Source: Bacillota bacterium (lineage in GTDB: Bacteria > Bacillota > Clostridia > Christensenellales > SZUA-584). From it: a stretch of DNA of 64,000 nt. The notes beneath the pieces were generated by a model that saw only the letters and a program-made list of their open reading frames with translations, searched no databases and was not told the DNA's origin. The stretch spans positions 347,449 to 411,448 of the forward strand of contig JAEWRI010000036.1 in NCBI GenBank assembly GCA_023460085.1, given 5' to 3'. Shown here piece after piece: positions 33,574-41,426 of the stretch. How positions within the stretch are numbered: position 1 is the stretch's first letter; every line of letters starts with the position of its first letter. The translations under genes were made by a program, and so were the position numbers.

Positions 33574-34650
33574 TTATTCCCCGTCTCTTTCACAGAGCAG
33601 CATGGTCACATCGTCCGCACGCGTGCGCGTAAAGTTCTTCTTTATCTCCTCCAGCAGCCTGCGTTCACGCAGTTCCGTACTCTGGAGGATTTCATAAAGG
33701 CCGCGGCTGGACGCTTCGGAATGGCTGCCGTCCAGGCCGTCGGTATAGAGAAATAACCTCTCGCCGGGAGAAAGCACCCCGCCTTGTTCTTCCCGCACGC
33801 CGCCCTCCGCCCAGCGGCAGATGGGCGTTCCGGGTACAAACAGCTCCCGTATGCCCTTGGGACCTGCTATCAGCGGGGGCACGCTGTGGCCCGCGTTGGC
33901 ACATACAAACTCGCCTGTCACAGGATCGATGGCGACCACAAAAACCGTGATGTAAATGCTTTCTTCAGTGCGGAGCTCCTCGAAGGAATCTTGGATATTG
34001 CGCAACACGCGGGAGGGTGAGATGCCGGGCGTTTTGCACTGCGCAAACATCTCCTGCCGCAGATACACGGTCAGCATCGCAGGCATTACGCCATGCCCGG
34101 AAACGTCCGCAATATACATCACGATGCGTCCGTCGCGGGTAAGAAAACAGTCGTACATGTCCCCGCCCAGCGCTTCGCATGGCAAAAACTCCGCGCAGAA
34201 GCGAAAACCCGGAATGTCAGGAAGGTTATGCCGCAGAATGGACAGCTGAAGACTCCGCGCGATTTCAAGGTCCTTCATCATGCGCGAGTTGTTCTCCATC
34301 AGCTTTTCTTTCAATTTTTGTTCCTTGGTGATGTCAGTAAAAACCTCAAGCGCATAAACGGAGCCGCCTATCACAACCGGTCCCGCGTCTATGGTATAGA
34401 CACGCCCGCGCGAACGGGAAATGGTGGTATAGCGGCGCTCGTCACGAATGCAGCGCTTTGCGACGCATTCGCCGCAGCGTATAGCGGCGCAGGGCGCTTT
34501 TGGATCCGCATCGTCTCCGAAACGCGCCGACAGCATACTGTTGGCGTACAGCACATCCCCGCTTTCGTCAACCAGGCGTACCATGCTGGGAATGGCGTCC
34601 AGCACAGCCGAAGAGAAAGCGTCCGAATACAACGCCAAGCGCTTTTGCAT
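33574..34650 (-). CDS. PAS-PP2C (SpoIIE-type) serine phosphatase with four-cysteine insert
   Basis: 358 aa. N-terminal PAS-like domain (about 1-110) with cysteines C54, C59, C62, C67 (spacing 4-2-4), linker helix, then a SpoIIE/RsbU phosphatase domain (about 130-355) with metal motifs LGGDMYD (D164), ADVSGHG (181-187), NAGHSVPP and YTDGLDGSHS. Such enzymes dephosphorylate anti-sigma factor antagonists. The cysteine cluster could bind a metal or Fe-S cofactor. Start at MQKRLALY is set by GAGGGGTAAGG; a GTG 36 nt earlier is possible. Confidence 0.9.
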   Translation of the reverse strand: MQKRLALYSDAFSSAVLDAIPSMVRLVDESGDVLYANSMLSARFGDDADPKAPCAAIRCGECVAKRCIRDERRYTTISRSRGRVYTIDAGPVVIGGSVYALEVFTDITKEQKLKEKLMENNSRMMKDLEIARSLQLSILRHNLPDIPGFRFCAEFLPCEALGGDMYDCFLTRDGRIVMYIADVSGHGVMPAMLTVYLRQEMFAQCKTPGISPSRVLRNIQDSFEELRTEESIYITVFVVAIDPVTGEFVCANAGHSVPPLIAGPKGIRELFVPGTPICRWAEGGVREEQGGVLSPGERLFLYTDGLDGSHSEASSRGLYEILQSTELRERRLLEEIKKNFTRTRADDVTMLLCERDGE

Positions 34651-34747
34651 AACCTTACCCCTCACAAAACTACGCGCCAGCCCCACCGACGCTAAAATAA
34701 CACAAAGAGACGCTGCCGCGTCATTTCCACAAAAATATCCGTCGCAA

Positions 34748-34993
34748 TTATTCCAGCTTTTTGAGCATCTCTTCCAGTATCATCTCGTCTACGACGAGCT
34801 GATCCAGCCTGCGGCTCTGTTCCAGTATTCTGGCATCCGCGCCCATATTTGCGCGCCCCGCAGAGAACATCTCCTTAATCAGCGTCTCGAGTTTACGCCT
34901 CTCCGCCGCCAGACTATCCATCAGTGTTTTGCGCTGCGCATAAATCCCCGCGCAAGGCGCAACCGTGTCACCAGTGCTCGCTACGCCACGCAT
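34748..34993 (-). CDS. Spo0E-like sporulation regulatory protein
   Basis: 81 aa. The C-terminal helix contains ILEQSRRLDQLVVDEMI, matching the SxxLD motif of Spo0E-like aspartyl phosphatases that remove phosphate from Spo0A. The N-terminal half is a helix (RKTLMDSLAAERRKLETLIK). Typical Spo0E proteins are 50-85 aa. Located 97 bp upstream of the SpoIIE-type phosphatase gene on the same strand. Assignment rests on the short motif and helical-hairpin pattern. Confidence 0.72.
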   Translation of the reverse strand: MRGVASTGDTVAPCAGIYAQRKTLMDSLAAERRKLETLIKEMFSAGRANMGADARILEQSRRLDQLVVDEMILEEMLKKLE

Positions 34994-35389
34994 GACTTTC
35001 CCCCCCTACGAAATTCAACCTCAACAACATCAAACATCCGCCCATGCCGCCGTTTTTCCGCTTCCTACCCTCACAGAAAAGGATTCCCCTTTTCATAGGA
35101 AACATGCGTACGCTGGATTCCCTTTCCGCGTTACGCCCAACCAGCTTGCATGGATTCCTGAGCGATGTGTACCGGCGTGTCGCCTGCCCTTTCCGCACAG
35201 AAAAAGCGCCGGATATTCAGGCAATACGCGCGCCCTTCAAGGCACATTACCACCTTACGCATAGTATCACATAAGAGGCCTTCGTTGTATATACTTTCGA
35301 CAAAAAAAGTGCAATTCCCCCTGCGATTTCTCTCGAAAATTGCAATTTTAATATAGTACCTGCAATGCCGCAGCGCGTATAATGTCTGT
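34994..35389. other. Intergenic region between the Spo0E-like gene and the L,D-transpeptidase gene
   Basis: 396 bp with no credible gene. It holds a perfect palindrome AAAATTGCAATTTT (35336-35349) and a TATAAT (35378-35383) immediately before the L,D-transpeptidase start codon. No clear promoter for the Spo0E-like gene was recognised. Confidence 0.6.
35378..35383 (+). promoter_or_regulatory. -10 element directly before the L,D-transpeptidase start
   Basis: TATAAT ends 6 nt before the ATG, so transcription would start at or next to the start codon. No good -35 element is seen; the palindrome AAAATTGCAATTTT lies 29 bp upstream. Confidence 0.45.
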
Positions 35390-35884
35390 ATGTGTAACCA
35401 CGATACCGAAACCCCAACGGTGCATATCTACAAATCCACGCGGAAGCTCGTCGCGAAGTGCGGAAACGAAATCCTGCTGTGCTGCCCCATCGGTCTGGGA
35501 CCCTGCCCGGAAGGGCATAAGCAGCGCGAAGGAGACGGCCGTACGCCCGAAGGCACGTACCGTATCTGTACACGTAACGCGCGGTCGCGCTATACGCTTT
35601 TTCTGGGCCTCAGCTACCCCTCCCGGCGGGACGCGAGGTTCGCCTTTCGGGGCGGCGTCATCGACAGCGCCACACTCCGCACGATACGGGCGGCTCACGC
35701 CCGACGCCTGCGTCCGCCCTGGAAGACGCCGCTGGGCGGTGAAATCGGCATCCATGGCGGCGGCATTCCTCACGGCAATGGCCTGGCGGACAGTACCGCG
35801 GGCTGCATCGCGCTGACCGACGAGAACATTCTCGCGCTGTGGGATATCACCCGGCTGGGCACCAGGGTCGTTATCCATCCTTAA
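35390..35884 (+). CDS. L,D-transpeptidase (YkuD domain)
   Basis: 164 aa. YkuD fold: VHIYKSTRKLVAKCG at the N-terminus, GDGRTPEGTYRI and the active-site region GIHGGGIPHGNGLADSTAGC with catalytic cysteine in STAGCIALTDEN. Makes 3-3 peptidoglycan cross-links or attaches proteins. No signal peptide or ribosome binding site is visible at the ATG; it may be read from a leaderless transcript. 34 bp before the next gene. Confidence 0.88.
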   Translation: MCNHDTETPTVHIYKSTRKLVAKCGNEILLCCPIGLGPCPEGHKQREGDGRTPEGTYRICTRNARSRYTLFLGLSYPSRRDARFAFRGGVIDSATLRTIRAAHARRLRPPWKTPLGGEIGIHGGGIPHGNGLADSTAGCIALTDENILALWDITRLGTRVVIHP

Positions 35885-35918
35885 AAATGGGCAGCGCTTA
35901 ATACGGAAGGAGAATCCT

Positions 35919-36329
35919 ATGAAAAACAAATGGGCAATCGCGGCGGGTATCGTCATCGTCGCCGGGGTGTTCATCGCCGTCGCCCTGATGATGAGCAGGG
36001 ACAGCAAGTCGGCCGAATATGGCATTCAGGACGGCCAGCTCGTCATCACCTGCGCGTTCGGCGTTTCCGTGCCGCTGGACGAGATCGAGAACCTGACGCT
36101 GACGAACGCCGCCCCCGACATCGCCAGCAAGACCAACGGCGCGGGAATCGGCACCATGCAGAAGGGCGAGTACCTTCTGACCGACGGCAGCAAAGCGCGC
36201 CTTTACGCGGACACATCGCTGTCGCCGTTCATCCGTTTTACGCAGGGGGATACGGTTTACTACCTCAATGCGGACAGCGCCGAAGCCACCGAAACGCTGT
36301 ACGACGAGATAGCGGCGGCGCTGAGCTAA
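35919..36329 (+). CDS. Membrane-anchored bacterial PH-domain-like protein
   Basis: 136 aa. One N-terminal membrane segment (about 5-26) and an extracytoplasmic beta-rich domain (YGIQDGQLVITCAFGVSVPL) with the DEIENLTLTNAAP and RLYADTSLSPFIRF strands seen in bacterial PH-like (PF10882-type) proteins. AAGGAG ribosome binding site. Function unknown. Confidence 0.75.
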   Translation: MKNKWAIAAGIVIVAGVFIAVALMMSRDSKSAEYGIQDGQLVITCAFGVSVPLDEIENLTLTNAAPDIASKTNGAGIGTMQKGEYLLTDGSKARLYADTSLSPFIRFTQGDTVYYLNADSAEATETLYDEIAAALS

Positions 36330-36340
36330 ACCCTCTTTCA

Positions 36341-36370
36341 TTGACACGTATGGCTTCGGTATGATATACA
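36341..36370 (+). promoter_or_regulatory. Promoter of the DMT transporter gene
   Basis: TTGACA (36341-36346), 18-bp spacer, TATACA (36365-36370). The ATG starts 7 nt after the -10, coinciding with the expected transcription start. Confidence 0.65.
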
Positions 36371-36377
36371 TGATGCC

Positions 36378-37340
36378 ATGAGTTTCAAAGGGAGTATACA
36401 GGGTTCATCAGATCCGCAGCGCAGCGGATTGAAGCAGCGGGCTGCCGCCAACGGCTATCTCATCATACAGACCATGATGTGGGGCCTTGCTTTCATCGTT
36501 ATTAAGAACATGACCGCGGTGATCCCCGTCACCGCTTTTCTCGCGCTGCGCTTTATCATTGCGGCGGTTTTGCTGGTTCCCTTCTATGTGCGCAAGGTGC
36601 GCGCGGCGATGAGTCCGGCGTTTTTCAAAGCGGCGCTGGTGCTTGCCGGGCTGCTCTTTGCCTCCTCCGCGCTGCAGACCTTCGGCCTGCAGTATACGAG
36701 CGTCACCAACGCTTCGTTCATCACCGGCACGACGGTACTTCTCGTACCCATCTTCGAGTGCCTGATATTCCGCAAGCAGCTCAATCGTACGCTTTGGATA
36801 GGGTGCATCGCCGCTTTCGCGGGCGTAACGGTGCTCGCGGGCGGCTTTTCGCTGACGCTGAACATCGGGGACGTAATGACGGCGCTCTGCGCGGTGGGGT
36901 TCTCGCTGCAGATACTGTACGCATCGCGGTACGCGCTGCAGTTTCCCGCCGACACCATCGGCTTTTTCCAGCTCGCGCTCGCCGCAGTCATGTTTACTGT
37001 GCTCTGGGGTGCGGGCGGCTTTCCTTTCTCGGGCTTCGGGCCGGAATTCATCGTCCCCATGCTGTTCATGGCGGTCATCAACACCGCCGTGGGCTTCCTC
37101 GGACAGTTCATCGCGTTCCGGTACACCGACGCGGTCATGGCCTCTCTGATATTCGCGCTGGAACCCATATTTGCGACAGGCTTTGCGCTCATCGTGCCCG
37201 GGGAAGATGGCCGCTGCGAAACGCTTTCGCTTAAAGCAGGGCTCGGCGCGCTGCTCGTATTGTCAGGCGTCATACTCGCGCTGGTCAATTCCTTCCGGCA
37301 GAAAAAGGCCGTTCCCGCCGTACGCGAAGCCGACGAGTAA
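36378..37340 (+). CDS. DMT-superfamily (EamA) transporter
   Basis: 320 aa with ten membrane segments forming two EamA repeats: first MMWGLAFIVIKNMTAVIPVT ... TSVTNASFITGTTVLLVPIF, second beginning MTALCAVGFSLQILYASRYA and ending in FALEPIFATGFALIVPGE. Likely a metabolite or amino acid exporter; substrate unknown. No ribosome binding site precedes the ATG, consistent with leaderless translation. Ends at a strong terminator. Confidence 0.93.
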   Translation: MSFKGSIQGSSDPQRSGLKQRAAANGYLIIQTMMWGLAFIVIKNMTAVIPVTAFLALRFIIAAVLLVPFYVRKVRAAMSPAFFKAALVLAGLLFASSALQTFGLQYTSVTNASFITGTTVLLVPIFECLIFRKQLNRTLWIGCIAAFAGVTVLAGGFSLTLNIGDVMTALCAVGFSLQILYASRYALQFPADTIGFFQLALAAVMFTVLWGAGGFPFSGFGPEFIVPMLFMAVINTAVGFLGQFIAFRYTDAVMASLIFALEPIFATGFALIVPGEDGRCETLSLKAGLGALLVLSGVILALVNSFRQKKAVPAVREADE

Positions 37341-37353
37341 TTACCCTGTGCAT

Positions 37354-37377
37354 AAAGCACCCCCGAGGGTGCTTTTT
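37354..37377 (+). terminator. Terminator after the DMT gene
   Basis: AAAGCACCC (37354-37362), 4-nt loop, GGGTGCTTT (37367-37375), followed by TT. Confidence 0.9.
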
Positions 37378-37453
37378 CATTACCATCACTTGCATAATTG
37401 CCCTGCCGCAGGCGGACATTATAAGCAGCATCGTATGAAAGAGGTATCCGCCG

Positions 37454-38299
37454 ATGAACGGCTTTCCCCCGCAGCACCAATCCGGAAAAGGCAACGAGTC
37501 TGAAATGACGCCACGCCCTATCTATGATGATACGCAATACAAAGGCAGCGGTTTGCTTGCAGGCAAAGCCGCGCTGATTACGGGCGGTGACAGCGGCATT
37601 GGGCGCGCCGTGTCAGTGGCATTCGCAAAGGAAGGCGCGGACATCGCGGCGGCGTATCTGGATGCGGACGGAGACGCGGCGGAAACGAAAGCCGCTGTGG
37701 AGCGTTACGGGCGGCGCTGCCTGCTGATTCGCGCCGACCTGCGGCAGGAAGCCAATGCGCAGAAAGTCATTGCGGATACAGTGGCGCATTACGCGCGGCT
37801 CGATGTGCTCGTCAACAACATCGCCATGCAGATGCCCCAGAACAGCATCGCCGATATCACTGAAGCCCAGTTGGAGGATACATTCCGTACCAATGTGTTT
37901 TCGTACTTCTTCATGACCAAGGCCGCGCTGCCGCACCTCAAGGCGGGCGCGTGCATCATCAACACCACATCTATCACGGCGTATCAGGGCCACCCGGAGC
38001 TGATCGATTACTCCGCCACGAAGGGCGCCATCGTGTCCTTCACGCGCGCGATGTCGAATTCCCTGCTGAAAAACGGCATCCGCGTCAACGCCGTCGCGCC
38101 GGGGCCGGTATGGACGCCGCTGATCCCCTCCAGCTTCTCGCCGCAGAAGGTAGCGGAATTCGGCAAATCCGCGCCCGCTCAGTATGCCGCGCAGCCCTTC
38201 CAGCTTGCGCCCACATACGTCTACCTCGCCTCGGAGGCTTCCAGCTACGTCTCCGGTCAGGTGCTGCACGTCAACGGCGGCGCGATTGTGGATTCGTGA
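37454..38299 (+). CDS. SDR family oxidoreductase (general-stress YdaD/YhdF-like)
   Basis: 281 aa. Rossmann motif LITGGDSGIGRAVSVAFA, NNIAMQ (NNAG equivalent), catalytic S and YSATKGAIVSF (Y-x3-K). The N-terminal extension MNGFPPQHQSGKGNESEMTP with PPQHQ is typical of the stress-induced glucose/ribitol dehydrogenase-like subgroup. NAD(P)-dependent; substrate unknown. GAGGT 8 nt upstream. Confidence 0.92.
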   Translation: MNGFPPQHQSGKGNESEMTPRPIYDDTQYKGSGLLAGKAALITGGDSGIGRAVSVAFAKEGADIAAAYLDADGDAAETKAAVERYGRRCLLIRADLRQEANAQKVIADTVAHYARLDVLVNNIAMQMPQNSIADITEAQLEDTFRTNVFSYFFMTKAALPHLKAGACIINTTSITAYQGHPELIDYSATKGAIVSFTRAMSNSLLKNGIRVNAVAPGPVWTPLIPSSFSPQKVAEFGKSAPAQYAAQPFQLAPTYVYLASEASSYVSGQVLHVNGGAIVDS

Positions 38300-38309
38300 T
38301 CGGCCCGAT

Positions 38310-39104
38310 TTATGACTTGAATGGCATGCCGAGATAAATCTGCGTTTGTCCATAGACCAGCTTTGGCACCCCTTCGGACATGTCCATCTCACACCCTGCG
38401 GCCATCATGTCAGCCATCTCCGCCAGTTCGCGTATCGTCGTGTCCGAAGCCCTGCCGCTGTGGCCCATATAAATTCCGGAAAACGAGCTGAGCCTGTCGT
38501 AGATACGCCGCGTACTGCTGCGCCACACCGCCGCACGCTGCCCCGGCTTTAGCGCGTCGCACAGCAGCAGCAGACGGTAGATGATCGTATCGGAGGCGAA
38601 GAGCAACCGCGTTGCCGCGTCCAGCAGGCATACGCTGCCGTTGGTATGCCCCGGCGTCGCCCATACCTCCACGTCCCGTTCACCCAGAGAAAATACATAC
38701 CCCTCGTCGATGTCGATGAATTCGGGCAGCGCGCCCGAGGGCACCATGCCCGACGCATCCTGATCCGCACTCCTGCCCTCGGACATCTCGGCATAGTGCT
38801 CAATAAAGTGCCTGCGGTTAGCGTCGGTGAGATCCGCAAGCATCGGAAGATCCCGATGGTTCATATACACCCTGTCGAACAGGTATATCCCGCCCAGATG
38901 GTCGTAGTGCCCGTGAGTGAGCACTACGTCATACGGCTTAGTCGCAATCTGCGCCACCGCCTCCGCGATGTTTCCCATGCCTACACCCGTGTCGATGAGC
39001 AGGCCGCGCGCTGTACCTTCCAGATAGTAAACGGCGTCGAATCCGGCCTCCAGTATCCGCCACGTCTTGTCCGCGATCTCGGTGATTTCGTATATTTGCG
39101 GCAT
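38310..39104 (-). CDS. MBL-fold metallo-hydrolase
   Basis: 264 aa. Zinc-binding THGHYDHLGG (about residues 63-72), then ATPGHTNGSVCLLD and FASDTIIY supply further ligands; the final histidine is in YMGHSGR. Overall similar to lactonase/glyoxalase II-like hydrolases. Substrate unknown. Converges with the SDR gene 10 bp away without an obvious terminator. Confidence 0.9.
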   Translation of the reverse strand: MPQIYEITEIADKTWRILEAGFDAVYYLEGTARGLLIDTGVGMGNIAEAVAQIATKPYDVVLTHGHYDHLGGIYLFDRVYMNHRDLPMLADLTDANRRHFIEHYAEMSEGRSADQDASGMVPSGALPEFIDIDEGYVFSLGERDVEVWATPGHTNGSVCLLDAATRLLFASDTIIYRLLLLCDALKPGQRAAVWRSSTRRIYDRLSSFSGIYMGHSGRASDTTIRELAEMADMMAAGCEMDMSEGVPKLVYGQTQIYLGMPFKS

Positions 39105-39185
39105 CGCGTTCTTCCTCCCCGTTTTGATAATAATAGAACGAAGGCGGAAGCTCTCGCCTCCGCCCTCGTATTCATGTTTTGTTTG

Positions 39186-40586
39186 TTATTCCTTCTCCGG
39201 CTCCGCGGATGTTTCTTCCGGCTTTGCCGCTTCCTTCTCTTTGCCTAAGTACTCCGGCAGCTGCATGCCCGCCATGTTGAACAGCTCGTTCATGGGCGGT
39301 ATGCTCTTCATGAGGCCGGACAGGAAATTGGCCGTGGACGACTCACCCTTGCCGTTGCCGCTGTCCCAGACCGTCACCTTGTCGATCTTGAGGTTCTTGA
39401 TGGCCTCCACCTGCACCTTGACGATGTCTTCCATCTTGTCGGCGATCATCATGCGCACCGCCGCGTCGGAGTCGCCATTTGCCGCGCCGATGATCTGCTT
39501 GAAGCCCAGCGCCTGCTTGACGAGTATCTCGTTGATGCCGCGTGCCTGCGCTTCCATCTTCGCGAAGATGGCGTCCGCTTCGCCCTTGGCCATGCGGCGG
39601 TATTTCTCCGCCTCGGCCTCCGCGTCGATCTCCATCTTGCGCTTGTCGATTTCGGCCTTGACGATGATGTCGGCTTCCTTAGAGGCTTTCTCGCGGCTCG
39701 CTCTTTGCAGCTCTGCCGCTTCCTCGGCGGCATACGCCTCCTCGAGCGCCTTGGCCGTCTGTACTTTTTCGGAGGCTGTTGCCCGGCGCAGCGCCTCGGC
39801 TTCGCGCTCACGGCGCAGCGCATCGGAATTCGCGATGGTGATCTTGGCGGTATTTTCGCCTTCAATGGCTTGCGAATTGGCCTCGGCTACGCTGACACGC
39901 TCATCCTTCTGCGCGAGCGCCTGGCCGATAGCGCCGTCCCTGTCCTTCTCCGCTACGCTCTTCTTCGCGTCGTTGATCGCCTTGGCGGCGGCTTCCTTGC
40001 CCAGCGCCTCGATATAGCCGGACTCGTCATTGATGTCCGTCACGTTGACGTTGATAAGGCGCAAGCCAATCTTTTTGAGCTCCGTCTCCACGTTGCTCGA
40101 CACCGCTTCGAGGAACAGATCGCGGTCGGTGTTGATTTCCTCGATGTCCATCGTCGCAACCACGAGACGCAACTGACCGAAGATGATATCCTTTGCCAGC
40201 TCTTCTATCTCCTTAAGGCCGAGGCCCAGCAGGCGCTCCGCGGCGTTCTGCATAATGCCCGTCTCCGTCGATATGCCGACCGTGAAGCGCGAGGGCACAT
40301 CGATGCGGATGTTCTGCTTCGACAGCGCGTTTGTCAAATCCACCGTGATCGACATTGGCGTAAGACTCAAAAACGCGAAATCCTGGAACAGCGGCCATAC
40401 GAACGCCGCACCGCCGTGGATACACTTGGCGCTGCGCGCGTCGCCGTCGCTGCCTCTGCCCACCTTGCCGAAGATGACCATAACGCGATCCGAAGGACAC
40501 TTCTTGTACCGCGCCAGCACCGCGATGAACGTGGTGAAGAACAGCAGCACCGCTACGATGATGAGTATGACTGTACCTGGATTCAT
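39186..40586 (-). CDS. floT: Flotillin-like membrane microdomain protein
   Basis: 466 aa. N-terminal membrane anchor (about 5-26), SPFH domain (about 30-200), then a long Ala/Glu/Lys-rich coiled coil (about 215-340, ALRREREAEALRRATASEKV) and C-terminal segment (ALGFKQIIGAANGDSD). Bacterial flotillins organise lipid domains. Encoded 13 bp downstream of an NfeD-type gene, the conserved yuaF-floT arrangement of Bacillus. Confidence 0.93.
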   Translation of the reverse strand: MNPGTVILIIVAVLLFFTTFIAVLARYKKCPSDRVMVIFGKVGRGSDGDARSAKCIHGGAAFVWPLFQDFAFLSLTPMSITVDLTNALSKQNIRIDVPSRFTVGISTETGIMQNAAERLLGLGLKEIEELAKDIIFGQLRLVVATMDIEEINTDRDLFLEAVSSNVETELKKIGLRLINVNVTDINDESGYIEALGKEAAAKAINDAKKSVAEKDRDGAIGQALAQKDERVSVAEANSQAIEGENTAKITIANSDALRREREAEALRRATASEKVQTAKALEEAYAAEEAAELQRASREKASKEADIIVKAEIDKRKMEIDAEAEAEKYRRMAKGEADAIFAKMEAQARGINEILVKQALGFKQIIGAANGDSDAAVRMMIADKMEDIVKVQVEAIKNLKIDKVTVWDSGNGKGESSTANFLSGLMKSIPPMNELFNMAGMQLPEYLGKEKEAAKPEETSAEPEKE

Positions 40587-40599
40587 TGATTGACCTCCT

Positions 40600-41244
40600 T
40601 TATCTCTTTACAATCAGCGTATTGCCGATGCTTCCTATCACCTTAACCGCGGAGCCCGTGGTAATGCGGCTCTCCTCGTCCGTCACGGCGTCAGCCTCTA
40701 CAAGGCGTTCCTGTATCGTGACCAGCACCTTGCCCGAGCCCGCGCGCTGCGCGGGGATAGGGATGTATACCTTCGCTTCCTGCCCGATGGCGTTGCTGTA
40801 GCGCAAATTGCCGTTGTCCTGCATGCGGCGCACCGCATAGAACATCAGCCCGATGAGCAGCATCGCCAGCAGTCCCGCAAAAAACGATATGATGAGCATG
40901 GCCGCCGGAGGCAGCGCCGTATCCGACAACGCAAAGCCCGTCCATCCGAAAATGCAGAAAAAAGCGACAATGCCGCGCACCGTAAAGAATCGGAAGCCAC
41001 CGACAGCGTCTCCCGCGTCGTGACCGTCATGCATGTCCGCACCCGCGTCGTGCCCGCCCACATCATGCGCGTCAAAATCATGCGCGTCAAAATCGCTCAT
41101 GTCCGCGCCATCCGGGCCGTCCTCATGCCCGCCCAGTCCGACAAACGTCAGCACCGTCTGCACAAGCAGCAGCAGTGTAAACGGTACCGCGGCGCACAGG
41201 AAGATCTGCTGAAGCAAATCCAGTGCATTCCACCATTCCGCCAT
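40600..41244 (-). CDS. NfeD/YuaF-like membrane protein with Asp/His-rich loop
   Basis: 214 aa. Membrane segments near 14-36, 86-104 and 112-135 and a C-terminal OB/NfeD domain (about 150-212, AIGQEAKVYIPIPAQRAGSG). Between the first two segments lies an acidic loop with HD repeats (DFDAHDFDAHDVGGHDAGAD), about 40 residues with seven His. NfeD partners stabilise flotillin assemblies. The loop is an unusual addition that could bind metal. GGAGG is 10 nt upstream of the ATG. Confidence 0.88.
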   Translation of the reverse strand: MAEWWNALDLLQQIFLCAAVPFTLLLLVQTVLTFVGLGGHEDGPDGADMSDFDAHDFDAHDVGGHDAGADMHDGHDAGDAVGGFRFFTVRGIVAFFCIFGWTGFALSDTALPPAAMLIISFFAGLLAMLLIGLMFYAVRRMQDNGNLRYSNAIGQEAKVYIPIPAQRAGSGKVLVTIQERLVEADAVTDEESRITTGSAVKVIGSIGNTLIVKR

Positions 41245-41273
41245 GTCCGCAAGTCCTCCTCATTGTTTTACAT

Positions 41274-41279
41274 ATTATA
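41274..41279 (-). promoter_or_regulatory. Extended -10 promoter of the nfeD-floT operon
   Basis: Minus-strand TGTTATAAT: TGn plus perfect TATAAT (41274-41279), 30 bp upstream of the ATG; no good -35. Confidence 0.55.
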
Positions 41280-41360
41280 ACACGGTTCGTCAGGTTTTTG
41301 TTACGCATTTCATAAATATTATTCCCGCATCTCCAGAATCCCGTCTAAAATTCTCTCTGC

Positions 41361-41413
41361 AGCCCCGGTGATACAATCTATGTGGATGGGGTGACACATA
41401 GAATATCGGGGCT
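41361..41413. other. Long interrupted hairpin downstream of the rsm22 gene
   Basis: AGCCCCG (41361-41367) pairs with CGGGGCT (41407-41413), GATA with TATC, and CTATGTG (41378-41384) with CACATAG (41395-41401). No T-run follows on either strand. It lies between convergent-free minus-strand genes, after the rsm22 stop. Confidence 0.6.
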
Positions 41414-41426
41414 CTCCTCTGTCCCT

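Noticed and set aside
41066..41100. Tandem ATGCGCGTCAAAATC-type repeat
   Set aside because: It encodes the DAHDFDAHD loop of the NfeD-like protein and is not a separate repeat element.
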